Positions 46,819 to 56,327 of a DNA stretch of 64,000 bases are shown here, piece after piece. Source of the DNA: Streptomyces sp. 840.1 (GTDB lineage Bacteria > Actinomycetota > Actinomycetes > Streptomycetales > Streptomycetaceae); NCBI RefSeq assembly GCF_003751445.1, contig NZ_RJUU01000002.1, forward strand, positions 124,001 through 188,000. The letters run 5' to 3'. Below the pieces are notes generated by a model, which searched no databases, had not been told where the DNA came from, and saw only the letters and a program-made list of their open reading frames with translations. The position numbers and the translations under genes were made by a program. The first letter of the stretch is position 1. Every line of letters begins with the position of its first letter.

Positions 46819-49800
46819 TCACCACTGTCGGCGGACATCGAAGTCCAAGTCCTCTCTGAGCGCTCTGCCGATTTCGGCACTCGCGTGCTCCTGGAGTGCG
46901 GCGTACAGGCGATCTTCCAGGGAGCCAGCGGGCAGAATTGTCCGGACCCGAGTGGCGCGCTCCCGAATTTCAAGATCCTTCGGATACGGCTCGCCGGGCG
47001 ACGTCGATTTCACTCCCGATGTGACAGAGCTCATCAGATAGCCGCCGACCCTGCGGTACAACTCTTCCGAATGCTGGGCGGCAGCGTGTAGCACCTCGGT
47101 TACGAACTCGGTCTCTTCCCAGAGGAGTTCGCTATGCGCCCCGCTCAAGAGCGGTGCGACAGCGGTCATCCGGGCGGGGTCGCTCGATCCGAAGGACTCC
47201 AGCAGCACCTCGCGCACCTGACTGTCGTATACGCCGCCTGTGACGATCGTGAACAGATTGGTTCCGTACAGTTCCCGGCGCCAGGGCTTCTCCCTCTGCT
47301 CCTCGAACCACTGCACCAGCTTCCGCAGGAGCTCGACCCGGTGTGGACTGTTCCTGAAAGGTGGCGCGGCGCTCCATGCGTAGGGCAGCGGCTGGAAGCC
47401 CCGACCAGGATCGTTCTCCCACGTCTCCAGCCGCTCCAGCATCAGTCCGAGCGCCTCATCCTCATGCGCTTCCGACAGGGCCGCAATAGCTGACTGGACG
47501 CGGTGATCGTCCAGTGTCGGCGTCTTGGCCAGCTCTCCTGCACAGGCGGTTCGCTGATCCCGAGTGAGCTCGGGCCAGGAGAGGGCGTTCGGGCCGATGA
47601 ACGCCCAGCAGAAGTCCGCCGCCCCGCGTCCCAGATCGGAGAAGGGGACAGAACAGAGGAGTGCGATCGCCTCCGGGCGCGAAGCGGAGTGGCGGATCAT
47701 CGCGACGGCCAGGCGCAGGACCTCCGTACGAACTGTGGTGTCGGCGTGAGTGGACAGCCGACTGGCCATCGTGAACTCCTGCGGGCGAAGTGCCTCGCCT
47801 ATTGCCAGCCGTGCTGTGCTCGCCCGCACCAAGGCTCGGACGGACGCGGCACGGTCTGTATCAAGGAGATCCACCGCCACCTGCTCGGCGCTTTGCGGCT
47901 CGCTCCCCCACAGGGCTTTCAACGCCGGCGCAAGGACAAGATCCACTGTGCTGTCGTCGCACTCCAGTGTTCCGCGGATGATGGCCACTGTGCGAGCGGG
48001 CTGGTCCAAGGTCATGCTGGCGATGAGCGCCGTGCAGCCTGACGGAACCTCAGCGAACACTTGCATGCCTGTCTCCAGCAAGTCGCGCAGGACCTCCCAA
48101 GCCGTGCCATTGGCCCAGGCCGAGGCTTGGACAGCAGCTTCGGACACTTGGCGCTGCCAGTCGTTGTCAGCCGCTTCGAAGTCGTACTCCTCGTTCACCA
48201 CTGCCCATTCGTGGGGGTCGCTGTACATCAGCACGGCGAGCCGGTGCGGAAGCGAATCGGGCAGGGCGTCCAGAACTGTCTGCGCCGCCGCGGCGGCTTG
48301 CTCAGAGCCGTATGCCACATGCCAATGGACCGATCGCCGCACAGCCAGCGCGACCAATGGCCCGGGTTGGACCTCACGGGTACGAGCGGCCAGCGCCTCC
48401 AGCGCCGGAACCAGTGAATCCTCGAACGGCCCGCTCTGATCTCTGAATGCCTCTGCGAAACTGCGCGCCGCCGCGCCCGCTTGCACGGGATCCGGCGAGC
48501 CGTAGGCATCGAGCAGCACCTGGTAGGCCCGGGCGCGTACGGTGGCCACGGGCTCGGCCAGCAGCGGAAGACGGGAGATCGTGAGCGTCCAGCCGTTGGC
48601 TTCGTGGCGTTCTGCAGTGGTCTCGAAAATGCGGTCCAGTAGTGCGAACGGCATCCGACCGGCAGAGCTCACCGCGCCCTGCCGGGCCCATCGGGCGACG
48701 GCATCGATCACGGCCTCCTGATAGAGCAGCGGCTTGTCAGGTGAATAGGAGGCGAGATCGCTGAGGAGTCGCAGCGCCGATTGGGGGGTCGAGTGGAGGG
48801 GGCGCAGATCGTGCTGCCCGAGCTTCCACAGCAGGTCGAGAGCCTCGCCGAGATGGTCCGGGTCATGAGCGGCCGCAGCCAGTACCAGAGGAACGTCGTC
48901 CAGGACGTGGCACGCGTCGGCTGTGTCGGCCTCCACCACTGGACGCAGGAGATCGAGGACCCGCCGCGGCTGGAACGTGGCGATTTTGCGGACGACCTTT
49001 AGCAGGCTGCTCTGGGTGACGGGATCCCCCTCGGTGTACTCCTGCTCAAGGAGGTGCCACAGCGGTTCGACAGGGGACTGGCCGAACGGCCGGAGCCTCC
49101 TCCACTGCCAGTCCACCCGGCCCGTGTTCACCAGCAGGTTGGTCAGCGGTTCTCCGTCGGTCTCGGCAAGGACGCGTTCGAGGAAACCGGTTGACGCCCC
49201 GCTTTTGGGATCGATCGCGGCCTCGGCCAGCAGGACGTCACCCAGCAAGTCGGGCAGGATCCGGTGCGAGTTTCCCCGGCGTGTCAGGACTCCGCTGTCC
49301 ACCAGTCGACTCAGTTGAGCGCGAAGGACGGTGTCCGAGGTGCCGAGCAGGGCTGCCATTGCTTCGAGGAAGCGAGGGGCATCTGCGCGCACGGGCTGCA
49401 AGGCCGCGACCGCATGCAGCAGGGCCTGGTCCTCGTCATGCGTCGCCGGGTCCGCCAGGGCTGTTGCGATGAACGCCTCCGATACTTGCTGGTGCAGGCT
49501 GGCGTCGCTCTCCAGCCAACGGGGATCGAGCCTGCCGCGTGCGATCTCCACCGCGCTGAACACGAGCAGGAACGGCGAGTCACCCACGGCTGCGGCAAGC
49601 CGACGGGCCAGGTGCTCCTTCGCCTCGCCGAGTGCCTGTGCCGCGAGGGCGGCTGCATCACGCGTCGAGAGCTCCCCGAGTTCCCATGTCGGCACCTCGG
49701 CGTCATCCACCCGGAGTTGCCTGAGTGTCTTCCTGAGCGCTGCTGTGCCGGACGGCCGAGTTGAGACGAGTACGACGGCCTTGGGCCGTTCACGTCGGAG

Positions 49801-50331
49801 CTCCCGGACGATCCCTGTCAGGTCTTCGGGACGCTGGTGGGCATCCTCAATGATGATGAGCAGGGCGGCATCTGCGGGCAACCGCTCGGCGAGACGGTGG
49901 CCGACGGGAGCAATGGCAGGCAGCACCCTCACGACGCCCTCGGCGCGGTGGGCGAACTCTGCAGCGAGAGCGCGCAGCACACGGCTCTTGCCTCCCCCAG
50001 CCGCGCCGAGGAGGACACCGATCCTCCCCTCTGTACGGCCTTCGCCCGTCGTGAAGGAGCTCAGCTGTTCGACGAGCTCTGACCGACCCACCAGGTCCCA
50101 GCGGTGGGAGAAGTAGGCGGCAGCCTGCGGATCGTCGAAGGCTTCGTGCGGCGTGAGCCACGGATCGGGTGCGCTGGGCTCCACATGGAGGTGATGGTTA
50201 ACCATCAGAGGACCGTTCTGCACCGCGTTGACCATGCCGCCGCGAGTAGCCGTATTCCTCTGGACAGGGCCGTGGGTGTCAGGTCCTGCGTGGTCAGGCT
50301 CTGTGCCACTCGGCGTGACGTTCTCATCCAC
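46819..50331 (-). CDS. STAND-like P-loop NTPase with N-terminal VNAVQNG motif (B)
   Basis: A 1170-residue protein with GTG start at 50331. Residues 23-46 hold VQRNTATRGGMVNAVQNG and PLMVNH. A short linker leads to an orphan-type AAA/STAND core: FSHRWDLVGRSELVEQL, Walker A GAAGGGKSRVL (residues 109-119), Walker B ALLIIIEDAHQ (about 155-165) and VVLVSTRPSG (sensor). The winged-helix part follows near LVDSGVLTRRGNSHRILPDLLGDVLLAEAA. The remaining 750 residues are helical repeats of HEAT/TPR type, the usual ligand-sensing part of STAND proteins. It is 62 bp after nucleosidase C. Confidence 0.83.
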   Translation of the reverse strand: MDENVTPSGTEPDHAGPDTHGPVQRNTATRGGMVNAVQNGPLMVNHHLHVEPSAPDPWLTPHEAFDDPQAAAYFSHRWDLVGRSELVEQLSSFTTGEGRTEGRIGVLLGAAGGGKSRVLRALAAEFAHRAEGVVRVLPAIAPVGHRLAERLPADAALLIIIEDAHQRPEDLTGIVRELRRERPKAVVLVSTRPSGTAALRKTLRQLRVDDAEVPTWELGELSTRDAAALAAQALGEAKEHLARRLAAAVGDSPFLLVFSAVEIARGRLDPRWLESDASLHQQVSEAFIATALADPATHDEDQALLHAVAALQPVRADAPRFLEAMAALLGTSDTVLRAQLSRLVDSGVLTRRGNSHRILPDLLGDVLLAEAAIDPKSGASTGFLERVLAETDGEPLTNLLVNTGRVDWQWRRLRPFGQSPVEPLWHLLEQEYTEGDPVTQSSLLKVVRKIATFQPRRVLDLLRPVVEADTADACHVLDDVPLVLAAAAHDPDHLGEALDLLWKLGQHDLRPLHSTPQSALRLLSDLASYSPDKPLLYQEAVIDAVARWARQGAVSSAGRMPFALLDRIFETTAERHEANGWTLTISRLPLLAEPVATVRARAYQVLLDAYGSPDPVQAGAAARSFAEAFRDQSGPFEDSLVPALEALAARTREVQPGPLVALAVRRSVHWHVAYGSEQAAAAAQTVLDALPDSLPHRLAVLMYSDPHEWAVVNEEYDFEAADNDWQRQVSEAAVQASAWANGTAWEVLRDLLETGMQVFAEVPSGCTALIASMTLDQPARTVAIIRGTLECDDSTVDLVLAPALKALWGSEPQSAEQVAVDLLDTDRAASVRALVRASTARLAIGEALRPQEFTMASRLSTHADTTVRTEVLRLAVAMIRHSASRPEAIALLCSVPFSDLGRGAADFCWAFIGPNALSWPELTRDQRTACAGELAKTPTLDDHRVQSAIAALSEAHEDEALGLMLERLETWENDPGRGFQPLPYAWSAAPPFRNSPHRVELLRKLVQWFEEQREKPWRRELYGTNLFTIVTGGVYDSQVREVLLESFGSSDPARMTAVAPLLSGAHSELLWEETEFVTEVLHAAAQHSEELYRRVGGYLMSSVTSGVKSTSPGEPYPKDLEIRERATRVRTILPAGSLEDRLYAALQEHASAEIGRALREDLDFDVRRQW
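50194..50259 (-). repeat. Shared peptide-motif coding segment, NTPase B copy
   Basis: Encodes RNTATRGGMVNAVQNG followed by PLMVNH (residues 25-46). It is the copy most similar to that of NTPase A over the whole length (VQxNTATxGxxVNAVQNGxLxVN). Confidence 0.8.
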
Positions 50332-50393
50332 CTTCGCGCTCTCCTTGTCTGCTGCGGGCAGGACGGACGCCGGACGTTCCTGTCTCGGATATG

Positions 50394-51914
50394 TCAGAAA
50401 CCGCGCTTCGGCTTGCGGAAGCTGTTGAGCAGACGAGCGGTGAGTTCCTCGGCGACGCTGTCCCTGTTACTGGTCAGGTCCGTCATAGTGAGGGTTTCGT
50501 CCGGCTGGACTCGCAGGAGATCACCTCTCATCCAGGGATGAGCCCTGGACCGGGGCATCCGGCTGACCTCGTCTTCGCTGACCGTCATGGCGGGATCGAC
50601 CCCGATGCCCAGGGCGACGGATCTGGGGTCAGACAGGGGAAGCCGGGTGAGCAGGGTCAACAACTGGGAGATCTGCTGGGGTAGCACGGCCGGGTCCAGA
50701 ATGGCTCCCATGCCGTCATGGGGGAGTGGCTGCCAAGCGGAGCGTTGCCCTGTGCGCAGCACCGCAAGTCCGCTGGCGGCCTGACGTACGCCTCCTGCGG
50801 CTGCCATTGCCCGTTGGTCGTCGGCAGTCGAGGCAACGAACTCGGCAAGAGTGAAGAATCCGCTCGCGCGCCCGAGGACCATGAGCTCCTCACTGAGCTG
50901 GGCCAGCCTGCGGACCTCTATCCGGCTGCCCGAAGGCACTGGGACGAGGTGGATCTCCAATGCGGCGGGGCCGGCACTGAAGGCGGAGTTGTGGCCCGGT
51001 CTGCGCCAGTCCACCTCGACGGTCCCGGTCACGGGTTCCCACCGCACTCCCTGACTGTGGGCCGCCGTCTGCGCACCGGTGCTGTGGGAGAAGCCTGCGG
51101 GTCCCAAGCCGTTGGAACCGGTCAAGGGTAGGTGCTCGCTGGCGGCCGTACCCGTAGGAGGCGTGAGCGCCGTGATCACGGTGATGGCGGCCGCGGCCGC
51201 ATGTGCTGCTGCTTGCGGCTGGTTTCCCCCCGCGTCCGCTGCGTGCTTTTGCCCGTCGGCCTTGTCGCTGATGCCTCGGATGGTGAGAGCGTCCAGGTGG
51301 CCGGCGAGGTGTACTGCCCGGGCGAAACCTGCGCTCTCCATCTCAATCGCCACCGCGTCGTTGTAGGTGTGGCGCAGTTGGTCCGACAGTGGGTTGTCTG
51401 CGGAGTTGAGAACGACATCGCCGGCGGCGATGGGCTTGAGTTGAACGGCGGGCGTGCGCTGTGGTCGTCGGCTGCGGATCTGGATGGTCCACTCGCCGGA
51501 CCGCAGAGTGTGACGAGCGGCCTGTTCGAGCCAGTGGGAGGCATCCCAGGCACTTGGACGGGCCATGAACCCGCCAGGGTCCAGCTTGCCTCCCTGGTAG
51601 GCATAGGTCTTGGTCGCGACCACGACATCACCGAGTTCGAGGCCGTCCTTGATAGCTCCGGCTACACCGACGAAGAACACGGCGGCCGGCTTCAGCCAGG
51701 AGTTGATCCGCTCGGTGAGGGCTGCGGCATTGGTGTTGCCCTCACCGAGTTCGGCGAGCGCCACCCGCCAGGGCGTACCCGGCAGCGCCCCCTCCTCGAC
51801 CCGAGTCCCCATCTCGTGTTCGTAGCTCTCCAGGTCGGTGAGATGGGCGTGCACCGCCTGGAATTCCAGTTGAAGCGCGGTCAGAACCACCACGCGGGGG
51901 CCGGGTCGGATCAC
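50394..51914 (-). CDS. PNP/MTAN-type nucleosidase with unknown C-terminal domain (C)
   Basis: A 506-residue protein starting GTG at 51914 with an AAGGAA site. Residues 5-240 are a nucleoside phosphorylase/MTAN fold: VVVLTALQLEFQAVHAHL, VFFVGVAGAIKDGLELGDVVVATK, AVAIEMESAGFARAVHLAG for ribose binding, and TIRGISDKADGQK with the catalytic Asp. It is a clear paralogue of protein E. Unlike E it lacks the VNAVQNG tail. Instead about 200 residues follow (AALEIHLVPVPSGSRIEVRRLAQLSEELMVLGRASGFFTLAEF onward), a domain I do not recognise. In conflict systems such nucleosidases are effectors that destroy a nucleoside or nucleotide; the substrate is unknown. Confidence 0.85.
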   Translation of the reverse strand: MIRPGPRVVVLTALQLEFQAVHAHLTDLESYEHEMGTRVEEGALPGTPWRVALAELGEGNTNAAALTERINSWLKPAAVFFVGVAGAIKDGLELGDVVVATKTYAYQGGKLDPGGFMARPSAWDASHWLEQAARHTLRSGEWTIQIRSRRPQRTPAVQLKPIAAGDVVLNSADNPLSDQLRHTYNDAVAIEMESAGFARAVHLAGHLDALTIRGISDKADGQKHAADAGGNQPQAAAHAAAAAITVITALTPPTGTAASEHLPLTGSNGLGPAGFSHSTGAQTAAHSQGVRWEPVTGTVEVDWRRPGHNSAFSAGPAALEIHLVPVPSGSRIEVRRLAQLSEELMVLGRASGFFTLAEFVASTADDQRAMAAAGGVRQAASGLAVLRTGQRSAWQPLPHDGMGAILDPAVLPQQISQLLTLLTRLPLSDPRSVALGIGVDPAMTVSEDEVSRMPRSRAHPWMRGDLLRVQPDETLTMTDLTSNRDSVAEELTARLLNSFRKPKRGF

Positions 51915-52049
51915 AGGGAAGTTCCTTGTCGTCGTCGTTGGTGAGGAAGCACGGGCTCGCAGGACGCCTTTGCCCCCTGCACCCGGCGTGCGCAGGGGCC
52001 CGGCATGCGAGACCGCAGTAGCCATACATGTCTGGGGCCTTGGCAAATC

Positions 52050-55000
52050 TCATTCGTCCAGTCGTTGCAGCGCAGAGGCGCTGGGATGCTGGGCAAGGGC
52101 GAGACCGTCCACCACCGCCCGGAAGTGCGGCCGGGCGCAAGCGGTCACCTCGGGGTGCAGGTCCTGTAGCCATTCGGCCAGGGAGAGTCCGGCGGAGTCG
52201 ATCTTCCCGGCGCTGTTGACACACAGCTGCCGTACCCACCGCAGGCCAGGATCGACCTGCTCGTGGACAGGCTGCGCCTTGAGGAACCCAATGAGGTTGT
52301 CGACCGCGAACCACCCCTCACCGGCCGAGGTGGTCCAGTTGTCGACCATTTCGGCCAAGGGCGGTAGTGGAAGCCACCGACTGCGGGCCTCTCGCAGGGT
52401 GCCGTCGATGTCCTGATCCATCATCGACGGCACGGGGTTGGGTATGAGCTCTCCCATCAGCGACTCGTAGTCGTGCCGCGCGAAGCCGTCGTCATCTCTG
52501 TCCGCGTGAACAGGTACGGGCTGAGTCAGGGCCGATTCCATGAGATAGGGCCAGTTGGCGGTGAGGGGCCGCACGAGCTCTCTCTCATAGGTCGCGGCGG
52601 TCTTCAGGCCCCTCAGCAGGTGGCTGAGTGCCGATGGAGAGCCGGCGAGCCGATCGGCGAACCCGTGCAGCACGGCGGGCTCCGTGTCGGCGGCGCGCAA
52701 GAGGGATACCGCCAGCGCCGCGTGCTTTTCCGTATGCGGTTCGTTGCCCCAGGCGGAAGCTGCTCGCGTATAGGCGTCCAGCAGGGGTCCCCGCAGTGCC
52801 AGGGCCTGGGCCGTACGGCAATGCTGCACCCGAGCGGCTTCCAGGATCGCGGGCACGGTGGTCTCTAGGAAGGCCGGAGTCGTCTCCTCCCCGCCCAGGC
52901 GGTCCAGTGCTATGGCGAGCACATCCGAGGACGAGTCGATCCCCCAGAGGCCAGATCGGCTGCCTCCGTCAACCAGTACCAGGCCGACGAAGGCTTCTAC
53001 GGCGCTCCAGGCGAACACGTGATGACAGCCGATATCGCCCGTCGAACATGACACCGACCAAAGCGGCCGCAATCCCTCGACAGCGTACTCGCGTACCTCG
53101 TGGACGGGATGGGCCGCGGCGTGCACCACCGCTGCGTGGACGCGCATGGTGCGGTCAGCGTCCAGAAGCGGCGGTGCCGACGAGGCAATCGCGGGTACAA
53201 GCACGCGCGGCAACGCGAGGGCTGCCAGACGGCTCCCTGACCAGGGATGTGTGGCATCCGGGCTGCACGAGAGGTCTACCGGCTCCTGGACAGCAGCAAC
53301 CAGCAGATCCACCGACCAGCGCAGGTCCTCAGCACACGGCGCATTGCCGACCGCTGCCATGTGCACGGCAGCCGCTGCGACCGCGTACAGCCCGTCGGTC
53401 ATCTGGGCGCCGTCGTCCGCCAGACTCTCGCGGAGCTCACGCGCCGCCCGGAGATCGAGGACCAGCAAGCCGGGGTCGGTGAGAACCGGATCACTGACGC
53501 GATGCGGCATAGTCCGTCGAAGCCCATACCGGTTGAGCAGCTCATACTGTTTCGAGGTGCGGCCCGCCCGAGTCCGGCGGCTGTCCAGCTCCCGCTGGAT
53601 GTCCTCGGACGGCCGGACCTCGACAGCCACCTGGTTGCCGTGCCGTGCCAGGGTGAAGCACTCCCAGTCGAGGTGATCGGCCCAGGATCTGATTTCCAGG
53701 CCGTTGATGCCGTCCGGTGCTGCTACGCGCAAGCGATCGGCCACGGCTCTCAGCCGCGCGACAGCCTTCCGGTCTTCCCGGTGCACGGCTTCGACAACGA
53801 GGGACATCGCGATCTGGGTCGGCGAGCGCTTCAACCATTCACTGCCGGTCAGTTCGTCGCCTCTGCGGAACATGCTGTCGCTGACGAAACGGCTGTACTC
53901 AAGCTCCCAGACGAGTGGCAGGGACAGGAAGCTGTCCAGCTCATCTGTGACTTCGTCCAAATGGCGAAGGAGCATGCCATGCACGAGACCGAGACCGGCG
54001 ACCGTTCCCACGCGGGTCAGTACCAGCCCGGCGGCCTCGCGCACCGAGGCAATGCCCGGTCGAACGAGTTCCGGCTCCAACCAGCGGTCCAGAGCCATGA
54101 GCGCGCTGATGCACGGCTGGGGACCATTCAAGACACCCCGGTACCAGGACCAGGCTTCCGTATCGCCGGCGTAGTTGCGCAGACCAGTGCCCAGGAAGTC
54201 GCCCGTCAGGCCAGGCCCTCCCGTGCTTCCACCGTCGTCCCCGTCCTCACCCTCGTCCAGGAACCGACCCCTGTCACCGCAAAGCTCGACGGTGCCCTTG
54301 ACGATGACCTCGATCAAACTCAACCCACTCGGGGGATCTGCCTGGAGGAGTGAGAAAAACGGCCCGCGCCACCACTGGGCCTGGCGCTGAAGAACGCCGC
54401 CCAGGAACTCGTGCTCCCCCATACGCCATCGCCACCGCCTAGCACCGTGCCCACGCCGCCGATCGCAAGGTGGCAGATAGTAGGCTGCGGCCAACTCCAC
54501 CAGCAGAGGGGGGTCGGTGGCCGCGAGGCACCTACCAGCCTCGGTACGGTCCACCGCCGGCATGAGGCAGCGCGGGCGCCTGCGGGCCAGGTCCTTCAGC
54601 ACGTCGCCTGCGGCACCGCTGCGGTCGCTGCCGAGCAGTGCCAGCGCCTCGACGAACGAGGCCGAGGGATACTCGGGGGCCTCCCGGAGCATGGCCTCGC
54701 GCACCAGGATCCGTACCGGTCGCTGATGCTCCACGTCCAGCCCGAGGGCCTCCTGCTGGGATACGCCGCGCAGCCACGCGAGGACGACCGCGTCACCGGG
54801 GTGGTCCTCGCGGTGGGAGAAGATCTTCGTGTGCCGTGCGAGCCACTCGACGACCGGGGCCGCGACGAGAGGGTCACAGGCCCCGCCGTCACCGAAGCGC
54901 AGCATGGTGCACCGCAGGAGCCCGCTCAGCAGGTCCGGCTCGCGGGTGAGCTGTCCGGTCAGGGCGGCGAGGGCGTCTGCGCACCAGCCGGCGGACAGCA

Positions 55001-56327
55001 CCGCCTCCCAAGGGACCTCTTCCCAGCGTATTCCGTGCAACGCCGCGAGTTGCACGAACTGCCGGTGTGTCCGGTTCCAGCGGGTGCTGAAAGCGCTGGG
55101 TGTATCCGGGCCGGACCGCAGTCTGACCTGACAGTAGATGCGGCCAGCGCGAACGGCCCACCGAGGGCCGTCGGCATCCAGTAGAGGAAGGCCGTCATCC
55201 AGCAACAGACGTCTGGCAGTGGCGAAGTCCCTCAGCACGTCGTGGGCGAAGGCGTGTTCCTCGTTTGAGGTCACCGACGCCTCGTCGAGGGGCGCGAGAA
55301 TGCCGTCCGAGCGCAGCGAAGCCAGTGCCGCGCCGAGGACGGACGACCCGCGGCGACCCGTCAGCCGGCCCTCGGCCAGCGAGAGCAGCGCTTGCCCACG
55401 GTCCTCGGACGCCACCCCGCCGACAGCCCGACCACTATTCAGGACGAAGGCGAGCCAGACATGCGTATAGACGTCGGCTTCGCTCGCCAGGAGCAAGGGC
55501 AGCTCGGTACCCCGCTTAGCGGAACGGAGCAGAAGGTCGACAAGCGCGATCCGGCGCAGCAGCCAACGTGAACGGCCGCCGTCGGCAATCCTTGCCAACT
55601 GCGGTACAGAGGTGAGGATTTCGGTAATCTCACGATCATCCAAAGGGGGCACGGTGACCTCGCCGACATCTGTGCAGCCAGCTCGATCGAGCAGTCCGCG
55701 CAGCGTGTCCACCGCGTCGTCGCGGCTGACCAGCACAGGTACCAATCCGGCAGTCATCGCCGCGCCAACGGCCTCCGCGATGAGGTCCTCGAACCCCTCC
55801 TGCGCGGCCTCGGCACCGTCCAGAACCAGGATCCCGGGCGGAGCGGACGCCCCCGGTGCGCCGCCATGGCCCACCGCCGCACGAACCAGTGCCTCCAGAC
55901 CGCCCGCGTATGGAGCCATCGCCCGGACGGCAGCCGCTAACACCCACATGGAACGGTCACGCAGCTCGTCGATAGACCGTAGGACCATGGCAGTCTTGCC
56001 GACACCCGGCTCTCCACGGACGACCACAACCTGATGGGGACGATCGCAGCCGAGCGTGCCGCTCAGGCAGGCAAGCGCAGCCGCTCGGTCGATCGCCAGC
56101 ACCTGGCCGGGCCCGATGCCCAACGTTCCCGGGCTGCGCCGCAGACTTCTCTCCCACTGGGCGAAGAGCAGCTTCCCGTCAGGCCCAAGAAAGTACTGGT
56201 TGCCGTTTTGGACGGCGTTGACGGTACCGCCGGCATCGGCATGGTTGGTCTGCGCCATTGGTTGCTCGTAGAGGGGGAGCGATGGCTTGGGCTGCGGGTC
56301 CTCTGCTGGCTCGTCGTCCTCGCTCAC
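52050..56327 (-). CDS. Very large STAND-like P-loop NTPase with VNAVQNG motif (D)
   Basis: A 1425-residue protein starting GTG at 56327, its start overlapping the stop of nucleosidase E (GTGA). Residues 27-48 hold TNHADAGGTVNAVQNG and NQYFLG. The NTPase core has VVVVRGEPGVGKTAMVLRSI (Walker A, residues 105-112) and GILVLDGAEAAQEG (Walker B, about 165-172), then VPVLVSRDDAVDTL as sensor. An FAHDVLRDFATARRLLL segment is the winged-helix end seen in STAND NTPases. About 1000 helical residues follow as a sensor. It is the direct partner of E by overlap and motif. The region is GC-poorer in places than flanking genes. Confidence 0.85.
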   Translation of the reverse strand: MSEDDEPAEDPQPKPSLPLYEQPMAQTNHADAGGTVNAVQNGNQYFLGPDGKLLFAQWERSLRRSPGTLGIGPGQVLAIDRAAALACLSGTLGCDRPHQVVVVRGEPGVGKTAMVLRSIDELRDRSMWVLAAAVRAMAPYAGGLEALVRAAVGHGGAPGASAPPGILVLDGAEAAQEGFEDLIAEAVGAAMTAGLVPVLVSRDDAVDTLRGLLDRAGCTDVGEVTVPPLDDREITEILTSVPQLARIADGGRSRWLLRRIALVDLLLRSAKRGTELPLLLASEADVYTHVWLAFVLNSGRAVGGVASEDRGQALLSLAEGRLTGRRGSSVLGAALASLRSDGILAPLDEASVTSNEEHAFAHDVLRDFATARRLLLDDGLPLLDADGPRWAVRAGRIYCQVRLRSGPDTPSAFSTRWNRTHRQFVQLAALHGIRWEEVPWEAVLSAGWCADALAALTGQLTREPDLLSGLLRCTMLRFGDGGACDPLVAAPVVEWLARHTKIFSHREDHPGDAVVLAWLRGVSQQEALGLDVEHQRPVRILVREAMLREAPEYPSASFVEALALLGSDRSGAAGDVLKDLARRRPRCLMPAVDRTEAGRCLAATDPPLLVELAAAYYLPPCDRRRGHGARRWRWRMGEHEFLGGVLQRQAQWWRGPFFSLLQADPPSGLSLIEVIVKGTVELCGDRGRFLDEGEDGDDGGSTGGPGLTGDFLGTGLRNYAGDTEAWSWYRGVLNGPQPCISALMALDRWLEPELVRPGIASVREAAGLVLTRVGTVAGLGLVHGMLLRHLDEVTDELDSFLSLPLVWELEYSRFVSDSMFRRGDELTGSEWLKRSPTQIAMSLVVEAVHREDRKAVARLRAVADRLRVAAPDGINGLEIRSWADHLDWECFTLARHGNQVAVEVRPSEDIQRELDSRRTRAGRTSKQYELLNRYGLRRTMPHRVSDPVLTDPGLLVLDLRAARELRESLADDGAQMTDGLYAVAAAAVHMAAVGNAPCAEDLRWSVDLLVAAVQEPVDLSCSPDATHPWSGSRLAALALPRVLVPAIASSAPPLLDADRTMRVHAAVVHAAAHPVHEVREYAVEGLRPLWSVSCSTGDIGCHHVFAWSAVEAFVGLVLVDGGSRSGLWGIDSSSDVLAIALDRLGGEETTPAFLETTVPAILEAARVQHCRTAQALALRGPLLDAYTRAASAWGNEPHTEKHAALAVSLLRAADTEPAVLHGFADRLAGSPSALSHLLRGLKTAATYERELVRPLTANWPYLMESALTQPVPVHADRDDDGFARHDYESLMGELIPNPVPSMMDQDIDGTLREARSRWLPLPPLAEMVDNWTTSAGEGWFAVDNLIGFLKAQPVHEQVDPGLRWVRQLCVNSAGKIDSAGLSLAEWLQDLHPEVTACARPHFRAVVDGLALAQHPSASALQRLDE
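56184..56249 (-). repeat. Shared peptide-motif coding segment, NTPase D copy
   Basis: Encodes TNHADAGGTVNAVQNG followed by NQYFLG (residues 27-48). In the stretch after VNAVQNG it shares NQ with the motif in protein E rather than the xLxVN of A and B, which suggests that D and E are a cognate pair. Confidence 0.8.
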
